Part shown: in pieces, positions 1 through 9,435 of the stretch | How the letters are laid out: each line of letters begins with the position of its first letter | How positions within the stretch are numbered: the first letter of the stretch is position 1 | NCBI RefSeq assembly: GCF_009807005.1 | Contig: NZ_WUBR01000002.1 | Span: forward strand, 186,001 to 250,000 | DNA from: Aurantiacibacter rhizosphaerae | GTDB lineage: Bacteria > Pseudomonadota > Alphaproteobacteria > Sphingomonadales > Sphingomonadaceae | Length of the DNA stretch: 64,000 nucleotides | Direction: 5' to 3' | The notes under the pieces: model-generated | Databases searched by the model: none | Seen by the model: only the letters and a program-made list of their open reading frames with translations | Told to the model about the DNA's origin: nothing | Position numbers and translations under genes: made by a program

Positions 1-957
1 AACGACACGAACACCACCGGGCAATCTGCCACCAATGTTGAGGACATGTTGCGCGGTGAGCTGGCGCAGGGTGATGTCATCCTGTCGACCGCGCGCCCGA
101 TATTGCGTCATCTGCTGGCGAATGATGACCATGCGCTGTTCAATGACGAGGTTATTGCCAAGATACGCGGCATGATGGGCCACCTTGCCCGCCAACTGCT
201 TTTCAAGCTGGCGGAAGTGGTTGCGAAAGAAGCGCAGAGCGAATTCGTGGACGCGCGGCAGGATCAGCTCGCTACCCTGTTGCTGGAAGACACCGCGTTC
301 CTTGGCCACGCCCATGCGCTCTCGATCGAGGCTCAGCTTGCCGATCGCCTGAACTCTCGCAGCGGGATTGACCCGGTGCTGTCCCCGCTGTTGCAGGAAC
401 TGGCCGCATCGAAGGATGAGATGCAGGCAGCGGCGGCCATGCGCGTGGTTGCGGCGCAGGCGCGCTTCATGCAGCACCAGCGACGGATGGAACTGCCTCT
501 GGCAGAACTGCCCGCCGAATTGTTTCATGCCGCTACCAAGGCCTTGAAAAACAGCCAGACCGATTATTCGGCAGAAGCGCAATCCGTGTGTGATCGGCTG
601 CGTAGCGAATATAGCGAAAGCGATCGCCGCGTCGGGCAGATTACGCGCCTGGTGATGGCCATGGGCAGCACCGCCACCCGCGCCCTGGCCGTGGACCATG
701 CCGGCCTTTCCGTATTCCTGACGGCGCTCTACATGGCATCGGAGCAGGATCGGGATGTGGTCGTCCTCTCCCTTGGAGAAAACCAGTGTGCACGCCTCGC
801 ACTATCCCTGCGCGCAGCGGGGCTGGGGCAGAGCGCCGTGGAGGAGCAATTTCTTTACCTTCATCCCGACATCACTCTGCCAGAAGGTTTCGACATGCTG
901 CGTGCAGACCGTGCCGCTGCCTTGCTGACCTCTGCCGCGCCGGGACTGGCAGGCTGA
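1..957 (+). CDS. DUF2336 domain protein (5' end outside window)
   Basis: The reading frame is already open at base 1 and runs to TGA at 955-957. An internal ATG at 46 exists, but the codons before it are coding-like, so the true start is probably left of the window. The visible 318 residues are almost entirely helical and Ala/Leu rich, without signal peptide or membrane segment, as in the alphaproteobacterial DUF2336 family of HEAT-like cytoplasmic proteins. The function of this family is not established. The stop is followed after one base by the start of the histidine-kinase-like gene at 959, so the two are almost certainly co-transcribed and translationally coupled. That suggests a shared signalling role, which is inference. 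Family assignment is by overall character rather than a catalytic motif. Confidence 0.7.
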   Translation, partial: NDTNTTGQSATNVEDMLRGELAQGDVILSTARPILRHLLANDDHALFNDEVIAKIRGMMGHLARQLLFKLAEVVAKEAQSEFVDARQDQLATLLLEDTAFLGHAHALSIEAQLADRLNSRSGIDPVLSPLLQELAASKDEMQAAAAMRVVAAQARFMQHQRRMELPLAELPAELFHAATKALKNSQTDYSAEAQSVCDRLRSEYSESDRRVGQITRLVMAMGSTATRALAVDHAGLSVFLTALYMASEQDRDVVVLSLGENQCARLALSLRAAGLGQSAVEEQFLYLHPDITLPEGFDMLRADRAAALLTSAAPGLAG

Positions 958-958
958 G

Positions 959-2353
959 ATGATGTCAGCCCCTGCATCCATCATCGCGCGCGCGCGTACC
1001 GACGCGCAGGATCGCCTTGTCGAGGCCGATGAGCCGCTGGCAGGCTTTCACCTGCGCGCGGGCGGTGAATTGCCCGGCCCGCTGGTAACGCCTGCGCTGA
1101 TTGAACTGGTGCGCAAGACGCGCGTCTATGGCCTGCGCATGGCGCGGGTCATCCATGCGCAGGACGAGAGCGAACAGATCACGGCCTGGGTGGAGGTGGA
1201 GCCGGCCGGTAAGGGCGTGTCCATCGCCATCGCCGATTGGCAGACCGAAGCGATCAGGGCACCCTCCAAGGCTGACGCATCACGCGACAGGCTGGCACTG
1301 GTGCGGCAAATCGCCGGATTGAGTGCGCGGCTTGGCCCGTCGCAGGAGTTGCTGGCGGTTGATTGTGATAGCGATGATCTTTCCGAACTTGCCTCAAAGA
1401 TGCAGGCAGGAATTGGCGAAGCGTGGACCAGCTTCATCACACCCGGCGGCGGCAAGAGCCACAAACCCCTGCACAAACCCATGCACTGGCGCCTGCTGGA
1501 CGGCGCAACAGTCGATATCCCTGGCTCTGCGCGGAGTTGGACCGTCAGCCTTGTGCCACTGGGCAAGCCGCAGCCGGGCAGCGACGGCTTCGAACTTTAC
1601 CTTTCACCGCAGCAACCGCTGCCTGGCGCCGCGCCGAGCAAAAGCGGGGAGGGTGACCGGACAAGCGGCATCGGCCGCGATATCGCGCCTGTGTTGCGTC
1701 AGCCCGTCAGCCGCATCATTGCCAATGCGGAAACCATCCGCACACAGTTGGCCGGACCGCTGGCCGATGAATACAGCAACTATGCGGCCGATATTGCCAC
1801 GGCGGGCGAACACCTGCTGGCGCTGATCGACGATCTTACCACGCTGGATCTGGTGGAGGATGATCAGTTTGTCACTGCGCCCGACATGATCGATCTTGGC
1901 GATGTCGCCCGCCGTGCCGTGGGCATCCTTGGCGTGCGTGCGGGAGAGCGGGGCATCGTGCTTGACGCTCCCAAATCGGCGGACAGCGTGCCCGCGATTG
2001 GAGAATTCCGGCGTGTTCTGCAAATCCTGCTGAATCTTGTCGGAAACGCCATTCGCCACTCTCCGGAAGGCGGCCAGGTGTGGATCAGAACGGAAACTGA
2101 CGGCGAATCGGCCCAGATCACCGTGGCCGATCAGGGTGAAGGCCTGGACGATTCGCAGCAGGAAAAAGTGTTCAACAAGTTCGAACGACTTGGCCGCAGC
2201 GGCGATGGAGGATCAGGCCTTGGCCTGTATATTTCTCGCCGTTTGGCGGAAGCGATGGATGGCACGTTGACGGTGGAGAGCGCCAAAGGGCACGGCGCAC
2301 GCTTCACGCTGCAACTGCCCAGCTTCGCAGAGCGGCGCAAGCAGCCGCGCTGA
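959..2353 (+). CDS. histidine-kinase-like protein lacking the phospho-acceptor His
   Basis: A 464-residue soluble protein. Residues 1-220 form an N-terminal region I cannot assign; it may be a sensory fold. Residues 238-300 align with a HisKA dimerisation helix pair, and residues 350-455 are a HATPase_c domain. The ATPase motifs are intact: N-box with N359 and N363, G1 box DQGEGL at 391-396, and G2 box GSGLGL at 418-423. In the H-box the usual S-H-E-L-R-T-P-L reads A-P-V-L-R-Q-P-V, so Pro244 (codon CCT at 1688-1690) replaces the phosphorylated histidine. The protein may therefore bind ATP but should not autophosphorylate in the usual way. There is no transmembrane segment and no response regulator in view. 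It starts one base after the DUF2336 stop. A second ATG lies at 962. Confidence 0.85.
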   Translation: MMSAPASIIARARTDAQDRLVEADEPLAGFHLRAGGELPGPLVTPALIELVRKTRVYGLRMARVIHAQDESEQITAWVEVEPAGKGVSIAIADWQTEAIRAPSKADASRDRLALVRQIAGLSARLGPSQELLAVDCDSDDLSELASKMQAGIGEAWTSFITPGGGKSHKPLHKPMHWRLLDGATVDIPGSARSWTVSLVPLGKPQPGSDGFELYLSPQQPLPGAAPSKSGEGDRTSGIGRDIAPVLRQPVSRIIANAETIRTQLAGPLADEYSNYAADIATAGEHLLALIDDLTTLDLVEDDQFVTAPDMIDLGDVARRAVGILGVRAGERGIVLDAPKSADSVPAIGEFRRVLQILLNLVGNAIRHSPEGGQVWIRTETDGESAQITVADQGEGLDDSQQEKVFNKFERLGRSGDGGSGLGLYISRRLAEAMDGTLTVESAKGHGARFTLQLPSFAERRKQPR

Positions 2354-2371
2354 TCTGCGCCAGATACGAAA

Positions 2372-2395
2372 ACGCCCGGCCGTTCGACCGGGCGT
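2372..2395. terminator. hairpin between convergent kinase and gltA genes
   Basis: Eight-base arms ACGCCCGG and CCGGGCGT enclose an eight-base loop. The hairpin lies 18 bases after the kinase-like gene and 20 bases after the end of gltA, which converges on it. On the minus strand the 3' arm is followed by TTTTC, a short U-run, so it is best as the gltA terminator. On the plus strand the tail is TCTCCT, which is weak. Confidence 0.65.
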
Positions 2396-2415
2396 CTCCT
2401 GATTAGCGATGGCTC

Positions 2416-3702
2416 TTAACGCTTGTCGAGCGGCACGTAATCGCGCTGCGTCGGGCCGGTGTACAACTGGCGCGGACGGCCGATGACCTGGCCGGGATCG
2501 GAGATCATCTCGTTCCACTGCGCCACCCAGCCAACTGTGCGGGCAAGCGCGAAAAGCGCGGTGAACATCGTGGTCGGGAAACCGATCGCGGAAAGGATCA
2601 CGCCGGAATAGAAGTCCACGTTGGGGAACAGCTTCTTTTCCTGGAAATACGGATCGTTAAGGGCCATTTCTTCCAGCTGCAGAGCGGTTTCGAACACGGG
2701 GTCCTTCACCTTCAGCGCGTCAAACACCTCGCGCACGGTCTTCTGCATCACCGTGGCACGCGGGTCGTAATTCTTGTAAACGCGGTGACCGAAACCCATC
2801 AGGCGGAACGGGTCATTCTTGTCCTTCGCACGCTCGATATAGTGCGGGATGCGATCCGGCGTGCCGATTTCACGCAGCATGTTGAGCGCGGCCTCATTAG
2901 CGCCGCCATGCGCGGGGCCCCACAGGCAGGCAATGCCGGCAGAGATACAAGCGAAGGGATTGGCACCCGAAGAACCGGCAAGGCGCACGGTGGATGTGGA
3001 TGCGTTCTGCTCATGATCGGCATGCAGGATGAAGATGCGGTCCATCGCCTTTTCAACAGCGGGGACAACCTCGTATTCCTCTGCCGGAACGCCGAATGTC
3101 ATACGCAGGAAATTGCCCGTGTAGCTGAGCGAATTGTCCGGCTGCATGAAGGGCTGACCCACGGCATATTTGTATGCCCAGGCAGCGATCGTCGGCATCT
3201 TGGCGATCAGGCGATGGCTGGAGATCTTGCGATGCTCCGGGTCAGAGATATCGGTGCTGTCGTGGTAGAAGGACGACAGAGCACCCACCACGCCGCACAT
3301 GATGGCCATGGGGTGCGCATCGCGGCGGAAACCCTGGTAAAACTGCCGCATCTGATCATGCAGCATGGTGTGATAGGTGATCGTATTGGTGAAATCGGCG
3401 TATTCGTCCTGATCAGGCAGTTCGCCGTTCAGCAGCAGATAGGCCACTTCCATGAAGCTGGAATTTTCCGCCAGCTGGCCGATGGGATAGCCGCGGTGCA
3501 GCAGTACACCCTCGTCGCCATCAATGAATGTCAGCGCACTTTCGCATGATGCAGTCGACTTGTAGCCAGGGTCGAACGTGAACTTGTCGGTCTTGCCGTA
3601 AAGCTTGCGGATATCGATCACGTCAGGACCGCAGCTGCCTTTCAGGGTGGGGAATTCGTAGTTTTCGCCATCTACCGTCAATTCCGCTTGCTTGTCAGCC
3701 AA
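2416..3702 (-). CDS. gltA: citrate synthase (type II)
   Basis: Condenses acetyl-CoA and oxaloacetate to citrate, the entry step of the TCA cycle, in the cytoplasm. The 428 residues match the length of hexameric bacterial citrate synthases. Catalytic positions are present: H230 in DHEQN, H265 in GPAHGGAN, H306 in GFGHRVY and D363 in NVDFYSG. The start is a TTG codon (3702-3700): no ATG or GTG gives a better N-terminus, the family-like sequence MADKQAEL begins here, and a strong Shine-Dalgarno AAGGAGA lies six or seven bases upstream. The gene follows gltX on the same strand after 46 bases and may be read through from it. Confidence 0.97.
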   Translation of the reverse strand: MADKQAELTVDGENYEFPTLKGSCGPDVIDIRKLYGKTDKFTFDPGYKSTASCESALTFIDGDEGVLLHRGYPIGQLAENSSFMEVAYLLLNGELPDQDEYADFTNTITYHTMLHDQMRQFYQGFRRDAHPMAIMCGVVGALSSFYHDSTDISDPEHRKISSHRLIAKMPTIAAWAYKYAVGQPFMQPDNSLSYTGNFLRMTFGVPAEEYEVVPAVEKAMDRIFILHADHEQNASTSTVRLAGSSGANPFACISAGIACLWGPAHGGANEAALNMLREIGTPDRIPHYIERAKDKNDPFRLMGFGHRVYKNYDPRATVMQKTVREVFDALKVKDPVFETALQLEEMALNDPYFQEKKLFPNVDFYSGVILSAIGFPTTMFTALFALARTVGWVAQWNEMISDPGQVIGRPRQLYTGPTQRDYVPLDKR

Positions 3703-3748
3703 AGCCGTTCTCCTTCAAATGTTTGTTCTCGATGATTGAGAGGTTGTC

Positions 3749-5197
3749 TCAGCCACCGGTTTGATCATCAATCCGCGCCAGGCTTTCTTCTTTCCCAAGA
3801 AGCACCAGCACGTCGAAAATTCCGGGCGATGTGGTTTGCCCTGTAAGCGCCGCACGAAGCGGCTGCGCAAGTTTGCCCAAGCCAAGCTCAAGCTCTTCCG
3901 CATAGGCCTTCAAATTGGCCTCCAGCGCATCGATTGTCCAGTCCGTTTCCGCATGCAACCGTTTGGAAATCGCTGCAAGACGCTCACGCGCTTCGTCATC
4001 CAGCAGGGCGCTCGCCTTGTCCGTCATGGCGAGGGGGCGCTTGCTGAAAAGGAAGGCCGATCCCTCGGCCAGTTCGTTGAGATCGCGCGCGCGCATCTTC
4101 AGCACGGGCATGGCCTCGGTCAACAGGGCGACATCAGCTTCCGGCCCCACCAGCGGAGCCACGAGGCCGGCAAGCCGTGCATCGTCCGCCACGCGGATGT
4201 AATTGCCGTTCATGTTCAGCAGCTTTTTCATGTCAAAGCGGCTGGGACCCTTGTTCACCGCACTGATATCGAACAGCGAAATCGCCTCTTCCCGGCTGAA
4301 TTCTTCCTGGTCGCCATGCCCCCATCCAAGGCGGAGAAGATAGTTGAACAGCGTTTCGGGAAGGATGCCCATGTCGCGATAATCGCGCACTCCCAGCGCG
4401 CCGTGACGCTTGGAAAGCTTTGCGCCATCATTGCCGTGGATCAGCGGAACATGGGCGTAGGTCGGTTCTTCCCAGCCATCCTCGATCGGATCGCCACCAT
4501 TTGCGCCGTTCATCGCGCGAATGACCTGGATCTGGCGGAAGGCGTTATTCAGGTGATCGTCACCGCGAATGATGTGGGTGCAGCCCATATCCATATCGTC
4601 CACCACCACGGCCAGCATATAGGTGGGCGAACCATCGGCGCGCAGCAGGATGAAATCGTCGATCTCGCGGTTATCCACCTTCACGCGGCCCTGCACCGCA
4701 TCTTCGATAATTGTTTCCCCGCCTTCCGGCGTCTTGATACGAACCGTGAAGGGCGCACCCTCGGGCGCCTCTGACGGATCGCGATCGCGCCAGCGGCCAT
4801 CGTAGCGAAGGGGCTGCTTTGCGGCCCTCTGCTGCTCTCGCATTTCAGTCAGTTCTTCAGGCGTTGCAAAACACTTGTACGCGCGGCCTGCCTCCAGCAA
4901 TTTCATCGCGACATCGGCATGACGCTGCGCCTGCTGGGTCTGATAAACCGGCTCATTATCGAATTCGAGGCCGAGCCAGTCGAGCCCTTCGAGGATCACG
5001 TCGATGGCTTCCTGCGTGGAGCGTTTCTTGTCCGTATCCTCGATCCGCAGCAGCGCCTGTCCGCCGTGATGCCGGGCGTACAGCCAGGAGAACAGACCGG
5101 TGCGGGCGTTGCCGATGTGAAGGAAGCCGGTTGGACTGGGCGCAAAGCGCGTCACCACCGGACGCTTGTCTGCACCATTACCACCAGAACTTGCCAT
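3749..5197 (-). CDS. gltX: glutamyl-tRNA synthetase
   Basis: Charges tRNA-Glu with glutamate (possibly also tRNA-Gln in organisms that use the amidotransferase route). The 482-residue protein has the class I Rossmann signatures: HIGN at residues 27-30 within RFAPSPTGFLHIGN, and the KMSKS-type loop AKLSKRHG. The C-terminal helical anticodon-binding region is complete. It starts at ATG 5197, only 28 bases from the divergent comEC start, so the two genes share a very small promoter region. gltA lies 46 bases downstream on the same strand. Confidence 0.97.
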   Translation of the reverse strand: MASSGGNGADKRPVVTRFAPSPTGFLHIGNARTGLFSWLYARHHGGQALLRIEDTDKKRSTQEAIDVILEGLDWLGLEFDNEPVYQTQQAQRHADVAMKLLEAGRAYKCFATPEELTEMREQQRAAKQPLRYDGRWRDRDPSEAPEGAPFTVRIKTPEGGETIIEDAVQGRVKVDNREIDDFILLRADGSPTYMLAVVVDDMDMGCTHIIRGDDHLNNAFRQIQVIRAMNGANGGDPIEDGWEEPTYAHVPLIHGNDGAKLSKRHGALGVRDYRDMGILPETLFNYLLRLGWGHGDQEEFSREEAISLFDISAVNKGPSRFDMKKLLNMNGNYIRVADDARLAGLVAPLVGPEADVALLTEAMPVLKMRARDLNELAEGSAFLFSKRPLAMTDKASALLDDEARERLAAISKRLHAETDWTIDALEANLKAYAEELELGLGKLAQPLRAALTGQTTSPGIFDVLVLLGKEESLARIDDQTGG

Positions 5198-5225
5198 ATC
5201 TGCTTGTTTCCTGTCCTATAATTTG

Positions 5226-7412
5226 ATGGCTACAAAGCATCCGCCACTGGTACCAATGGGTGAGGAACCGGGCGATGCTGCGCCGCAGCACACGCATTGG
5301 CGAAAGCTGCGTGATTTGTCCAGCGTGGCGGAGATTGCAGAGCGTTTCCTGGCGCAATCGGGCTTTGACCGGGGGCCGTGGATGGCGGTCGCGCTGGCGG
5401 CGGGAATCGGCCTGTGGTTCGTGCTCGATTCGCCAGTATATTGGGTTTTCGCCATCGCCACCGGGCTGATGACCGCCATCGGCGCCGTAGCCCTGTGGAA
5501 GGGCCGCGACGATCGCACGCATCTGGTCAGCGCACTGGTCGCCTGCGGGCTGCTGCTGGCATTTGGCACAGGGCTGGCGTGGTCTCGATCGGAGATGGTG
5601 GGCGCGCAGCCATTCGATCGGCCGGTTTACGACACCTTCCAGGGGCGCGTGCTGGAACGGATCGAGCAACCTTCAAGAGAGCGCACCCGGCTGGTGCTGG
5701 CGACGCGCCACCCTGAGACGGGCGAGCCTGTCAAAATCCGCATCAACGTGCCGCTGGAGGCCGATAGTCCCGGTCTGGATGAAGGCGCGCTGGTGGAGGC
5801 GCAGGCGAGACTGATGCCGCCTGCATCCCCCATGTTGCCCGGCGGATATGATTTCGCCCGCACCGCATGGTTCGCAGGATTGGCGGCTACCGGCAGCGCC
5901 CAGGGGGAGATGCGCGTGCTGGAACCTGCCGAGGGAGGGGCGGACCCCATCGCATCCTTGCAGCGGCGCCTTTCTGCCCGTGTTCGTGAAAACCTTGGCG
6001 GATCGCCGGGCAGCATCGCCGCCGCTTTCGCCAGCGGAGACAGGGGCGCGATCAGCGAGGCGGACGAGGACGCCATGCGCGACGCGGGCCTGACGCACCT
6101 TCTGTCCATCAGCGGATTGCACGTGAGCGCGGTGATCGCTGGCACATATCTGGTGGCAATCAGCCTGCTGGCGCTGTGGCCATGGCTGGTTCTGCGTGTA
6201 CGCCTGCCGGTGGCCGCGGCAGGCGTGGCCGCGCTGGCCGGCATCGGCTACACTTTACTGACAGGAGCGCAGGTGCCGACAGTGCGCAGCTGCATCGCGG
6301 CCCTGCTGGTGCTGGGCGCGCTTTCCATCGGGCGCGAACCGCTGTCGCTGCGAATGGTGGCGGTGGCGGCGGTTGCCGTTCTGCTGTTGTGGCCGGAAAG
6401 CCTAGTTGGCCCAAGCTTCCAGATGAGTTTCTCCGCTGTCATCGCCATTGTCGCGCTGCATAATTCGGAGCCTGTGAAGCGCTTCCTCGCCCCTAGGGAG
6501 GAGGGCCGCCTTGCCGTGATCGGGCGCAGAACGGTGATGCTGCTGATCACCGGCATGGTGATCGAGATTGCCTTGATGCCGATCGTGTTGTTCCACTTCC
6601 ACCGGGCAGGCGTCTATGGCGCGCTGGCCAATGTCATCGCCATTCCGCTGGTCACTTTCATATCCATGCCGCTGATTGCGCTGGCTCTGGCTCTGGACAT
6701 CGTGGGCGCCGGCGCGCCAGCCTGGTGGCTGGTGGGCAAATCGCTGGATCTCCTGATCGGGATTGCTCACTTCACATCCAGCCAACCCGGCGCAGTAAAG
6801 CTTATTCCGCAGGTGAGCGGACTTGCCTTCGCCATGTTCGTGGCAGGCGGTTTGTGGCTAGCCCTGTGGCGGGGCAGGGGGCGATTACTGGGCTTCATCC
6901 CTGCCGCCGTCGCCACCGTGATGGTGATAGCCTCACCAATTCCCGATGTGCTGGTTTCCAGCGACGGAAGACATGTGGGCATCACCGGGGAAGATGCTCG
7001 CCTGCTGGTGCTGCGCGATACGCGGAGCGATTATACCCGCGATAACATGCTGGAACTGGCGGGCGTGGAAGGCGAAACGGCGCCGATGGAGAACTGGCCG
7101 GGGGCGCAATGCAGCGCCGATTTCTGCGTGGTGACCATTCAACGCGGCGCGAGGGACTGGGATATCCTGATGAGCCGCAGCCGCAACATCGTGGGCGAAC
7201 GCGCCCTTGCTGCCGCTTGCGAGCGCTCAGACATCGTCATTTCGGATCGCTGGCTGCCCGACAGTTGTTCACCGCGTTGGCTGAAGGCCGACAGGCAGAT
7301 GCTCTCGCGCACGGGGGGATTGTCGATCACATTGGCCGATGAGCCCGAAATTCGCACCGTTGCAGAATCGCAAGGCGAACATGGCTGGTGGCGCGGGCGC
7401 ACCGAAGATTGA
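5226..7412 (+). CDS. comEC: ComEC/Rec2 family DNA-uptake channel
   Basis: Predicted inner-membrane channel that carries single-stranded DNA into the cytoplasm during transformation. The 728 residues contain an N-terminal DUF4131-like region, the Competence domain with the signature GLTHLLSISGLHVS near 6090-6130, and about ten hydrophobic helices. The C-terminal part (roughly the last 160 residues) lacks the metallo-beta-lactamase HxHxDH motif of Bacillus ComEC, an arrangement also known in other proteobacteria. I chose ATG 5226. A further in-frame ATG at 5256 is possible, because a perfect TATAAT at 5217-5222 would place a transcript start after 5226. It is divergent from gltX and convergent with lexA. 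comF lies 55 kb away in the same window. Confidence 0.92.
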   Translation: MATKHPPLVPMGEEPGDAAPQHTHWRKLRDLSSVAEIAERFLAQSGFDRGPWMAVALAAGIGLWFVLDSPVYWVFAIATGLMTAIGAVALWKGRDDRTHLVSALVACGLLLAFGTGLAWSRSEMVGAQPFDRPVYDTFQGRVLERIEQPSRERTRLVLATRHPETGEPVKIRINVPLEADSPGLDEGALVEAQARLMPPASPMLPGGYDFARTAWFAGLAATGSAQGEMRVLEPAEGGADPIASLQRRLSARVRENLGGSPGSIAAAFASGDRGAISEADEDAMRDAGLTHLLSISGLHVSAVIAGTYLVAISLLALWPWLVLRVRLPVAAAGVAALAGIGYTLLTGAQVPTVRSCIAALLVLGALSIGREPLSLRMVAVAAVAVLLLWPESLVGPSFQMSFSAVIAIVALHNSEPVKRFLAPREEGRLAVIGRRTVMLLITGMVIEIALMPIVLFHFHRAGVYGALANVIAIPLVTFISMPLIALALALDIVGAGAPAWWLVGKSLDLLIGIAHFTSSQPGAVKLIPQVSGLAFAMFVAGGLWLALWRGRGRLLGFIPAAVATVMVIASPIPDVLVSSDGRHVGITGEDARLLVLRDTRSDYTRDNMLELAGVEGETAPMENWPGAQCSADFCVVTIQRGARDWDILMSRSRNIVGERALAAACERSDIVISDRWLPDSCSPRWLKADRQMLSRTGGLSITLADEPEIRTVAESQGEHGWWRGRTED

Positions 7413-7428
7413 ATTGGTGCATATGGAA

Positions 7429-7456
7429 AGGGCGGCACCCTCGCGGATGCCGCCCT
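7429..7456. terminator. GC-rich hairpin between convergent comEC and lexA
   Basis: A perfect nine-base inverted repeat, AGGGCGGCA and TGCCGCCCT, with a ten-base loop lies 16 bases after comEC and 24 bases after lexA. Neither side has a U-run, so it may act as a bidirectional mRNA 3'-end structure rather than a classical intrinsic terminator. Confidence 0.55.
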
Positions 7457-7480
7457 GACAATTCAAAATTCAAACGCAGC

Positions 7481-8152
7481 CTAGTGATAGCGCCGGAGAA
7501 GACCTGCCAGTTTTCCCTGAACCTGCACCTGGCGATCCTCGTAAATCTGGGGATCATAGGCAGCGTTTGCGGGATCGAGGCGGATCTTGCCGCCATCGTG
7601 GTAAAGGTATTTCAGCGTAGCTTCCTCGTCATTGACGAGAGCGACCACGATATCACCATCGCGCGCGGTGTCTGCCTTCTTCACCAGCGCAAAATCGCCG
7701 TCAAAGATGCCGGCTTCCACCATTGAATCGCCGGATACTTCCAAGGCATAATGCTCACCCGAACCGAGCAGGGCCGCAGGGACGGGCAAGGTCTGACTGT
7801 CTTCCAGCGCCTCTATCGGCACGCCTGCAGCGATGCGGCCATGCAAGGGTATCTGGATCACGTCATTGGCAGGCTCTGGCTGACTGGCAGGCGGGGTGGT
7901 CACCTTTGCGACAGCCTCCATCCCTTTGCTGCCAAGGTTCTCCGGCATCTTGACCACTTCCAGAGCGCGCGCACGGTTGGGCAGACGACGGATGAAGCCG
8001 CGTTCTTCCAGCGCAGAAATCAGGCGATGAACGCCGGATTTGCTTTTCAGATCGAGCGCGTCCTTCATCTCCTCAAAACTGGGAGAGATACCGCTGTCTT
8101 CCAGACGGCGGTTAATGAACAGCAGCAGTTCGTGTTGCTTGGCAGTCAGCAT
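7481..8152 (-). CDS. lexA: LexA repressor
   Basis: SOS-response repressor that is inactivated by RecA-stimulated self-cleavage. The 223-residue protein has an N-terminal winged helix (about 1-65), the Ala109-Gly110 cleavage site in RIAAGV, and the catalytic pair Ser143 (GDSMVEAG) and Lys181 (EATLKYL). ATG 8152 is preferred over an upstream TTG at 8170: it begins with the family-typical [10 protein letters not shown] and has AAGGGG seven bases before it. An SOS box lies 32-46 bases upstream, so the gene is very likely autoregulated. moeA lies upstream on the same strand, 70 bases away, but the operator implies lexA has its own promoter. Confidence 0.97.
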   Translation of the reverse strand: MLTAKQHELLLFINRRLEDSGISPSFEEMKDALDLKSKSGVHRLISALEERGFIRRLPNRARALEVVKMPENLGSKGMEAVAKVTTPPASQPEPANDVIQIPLHGRIAAGVPIEALEDSQTLPVPAALLGSGEHYALEVSGDSMVEAGIFDGDFALVKKADTARDGDIVVALVNDEEATLKYLYHDGGKIRLDPANAAYDPQIYEDRQVQVQGKLAGLLRRYH

Positions 8153-8183
8153 GGGCAAGCCCCTTATCAATGTTCCACTTTAG

Positions 8184-8198
8184 GAACGAATAAGGAAC
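8184..8198 (-). promoter_or_regulatory. LexA operator (SOS box)
   Basis: The plus strand reads GAAC, seven bases, GAAC; the minus strand reads GTTCCTTATTCGTTC. This is an exact match to the alphaproteobacterial LexA site GTTC-N7-GTTC. It lies 32 bases upstream of the lexA ATG and 25 bases after the moeA stop, as expected for lexA autoregulation. Confidence 0.9.
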
Positions 8199-8222
8199 AA
8201 TTAAGAAACAGATTTGCGCAAG

Positions 8223-9428
8223 TCAAGCGATACCGCCATTTTGGATGCGATAGCACGGCACCATGTCATTCGCCTTGGTGGCGGGCGTTTCAATGTCCCG
8301 GCGGATCAGCACATCGGCAGCGGCGAGAGCGCGTAGCGCGCTGCTGTCCTGCTCGTCAATCACGGCCACTCCGCCAGCCACGAAATGACCGCGCAGGAAC
8401 TCCGTCCGCGTACCCCCTGCCGGTAAGGGATCAACGCAGGGCAGCGGCGTTGCGTAGGGCAGGCTCTCACTCGCGCCCGCCATGGTGCGCAGCAAAGGCA
8501 GCAGGAAAAGATAGGCGGTCACGAAACTGGAAACGGGATTGCCGGGCAGCCCCAGGATCACCTGCTCACCGCGGCGCGCCACCATCAGCGGCTTTCCCGG
8601 CTTCATCGCGACGCGCCAGAAATCGATCTCGGCTCCCCATTTCTCCAGAGCAGGGCGAACGAGATCGTGATCGCCCACCGATGCGCCGCCGCTGGTGACA
8701 ATGACATCGGCGACAGAGGCCCGTTCAAGCCCCTCCATCATGGCCTCCATCGTGTCGCGGACCGGGCCGATGCGATGCACCTGCGAAACGAAGGGCTGGG
8801 CAAGGGCGGCAATCGCCGGTCCGTTGCTGGCCGGGATCTGATGCGGACCGCAATTGGCGGGATCGGCGCCTAGTTCGTCACCACTGTCGAGAACCGCGAG
8901 CGAGGGACGTCGGCGCATGGGGAGCGTGCCATGGCCACCGGAAATCGCGAGGGCAAGCTGTGCAGGCCCGATCACAGTGCCCTGATTCAGCAGCACGTCG
9001 CCCGTGGCAAAATCGAACCCCGCGCGGCGAATGTGGCGGGGCGTAGGCTCTCCCTCGCCGTTCAGCGAAAGCGCGGTGCCATCGCGCGTCGCGTTCTCCT
9101 GAAGCAAAACAGCGCCCGCGCCATCTGGCATGATAGCCCCAGTGGAAATCCGCGCGGCTTCTCCCTTTGACAGGGTGCCAGCGTAGGGATGCCCAGCGGC
9201 GCTTTCGCCCGTTACGCGCCATGGCCCACCAAGATCTTCTGACATTACCGCATAGCCATCCATTGCAGACAGATCCGCCATCGGCTGCGTGCGCCGCGCC
9301 AGTATATCCTGCGCGAGGTAGCGGCCTATGGCATCGGCAGATTTGACCTGCTCGATAGGAAATGGAGAGGCGAGGGCGCAAATCCGCTCTTGCGCCTGCT
9401 CCAGCGGAATCGGTTTGGGCGGTGCCAT
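8223..9428 (-). CDS. moeA: molybdopterin molybdenumtransferase
   Basis: Inserts molybdate into adenylylated molybdopterin, the last step of Moco synthesis. The 401 residues cover the MoeA N-terminal and linker domains, a MoCF_biosynth domain with the motif VTSGGASVGDHDLV, and the C-terminal MoeA_C domain. It begins at ATG 9428, seven bases after the moaC stop, and forms a Moco pair with it. No other Moco genes are in the window. Confidence 0.95.
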   Translation of the reverse strand: MAPPKPIPLEQAQERICALASPFPIEQVKSADAIGRYLAQDILARRTQPMADLSAMDGYAVMSEDLGGPWRVTGESAAGHPYAGTLSKGEAARISTGAIMPDGAGAVLLQENATRDGTALSLNGEGEPTPRHIRRAGFDFATGDVLLNQGTVIGPAQLALAISGGHGTLPMRRRPSLAVLDSGDELGADPANCGPHQIPASNGPAIAALAQPFVSQVHRIGPVRDTMEAMMEGLERASVADVIVTSGGASVGDHDLVRPALEKWGAEIDFWRVAMKPGKPLMVARRGEQVILGLPGNPVSSFVTAYLFLLPLLRTMAGASESLPYATPLPCVDPLPAGGTRTEFLRGHFVAGGVAVIDEQDSSALRALAAADVLIRRDIETPATKANDMVPCYRIQNGGIA

Positions 9429-9435
9429 CGCAGCG

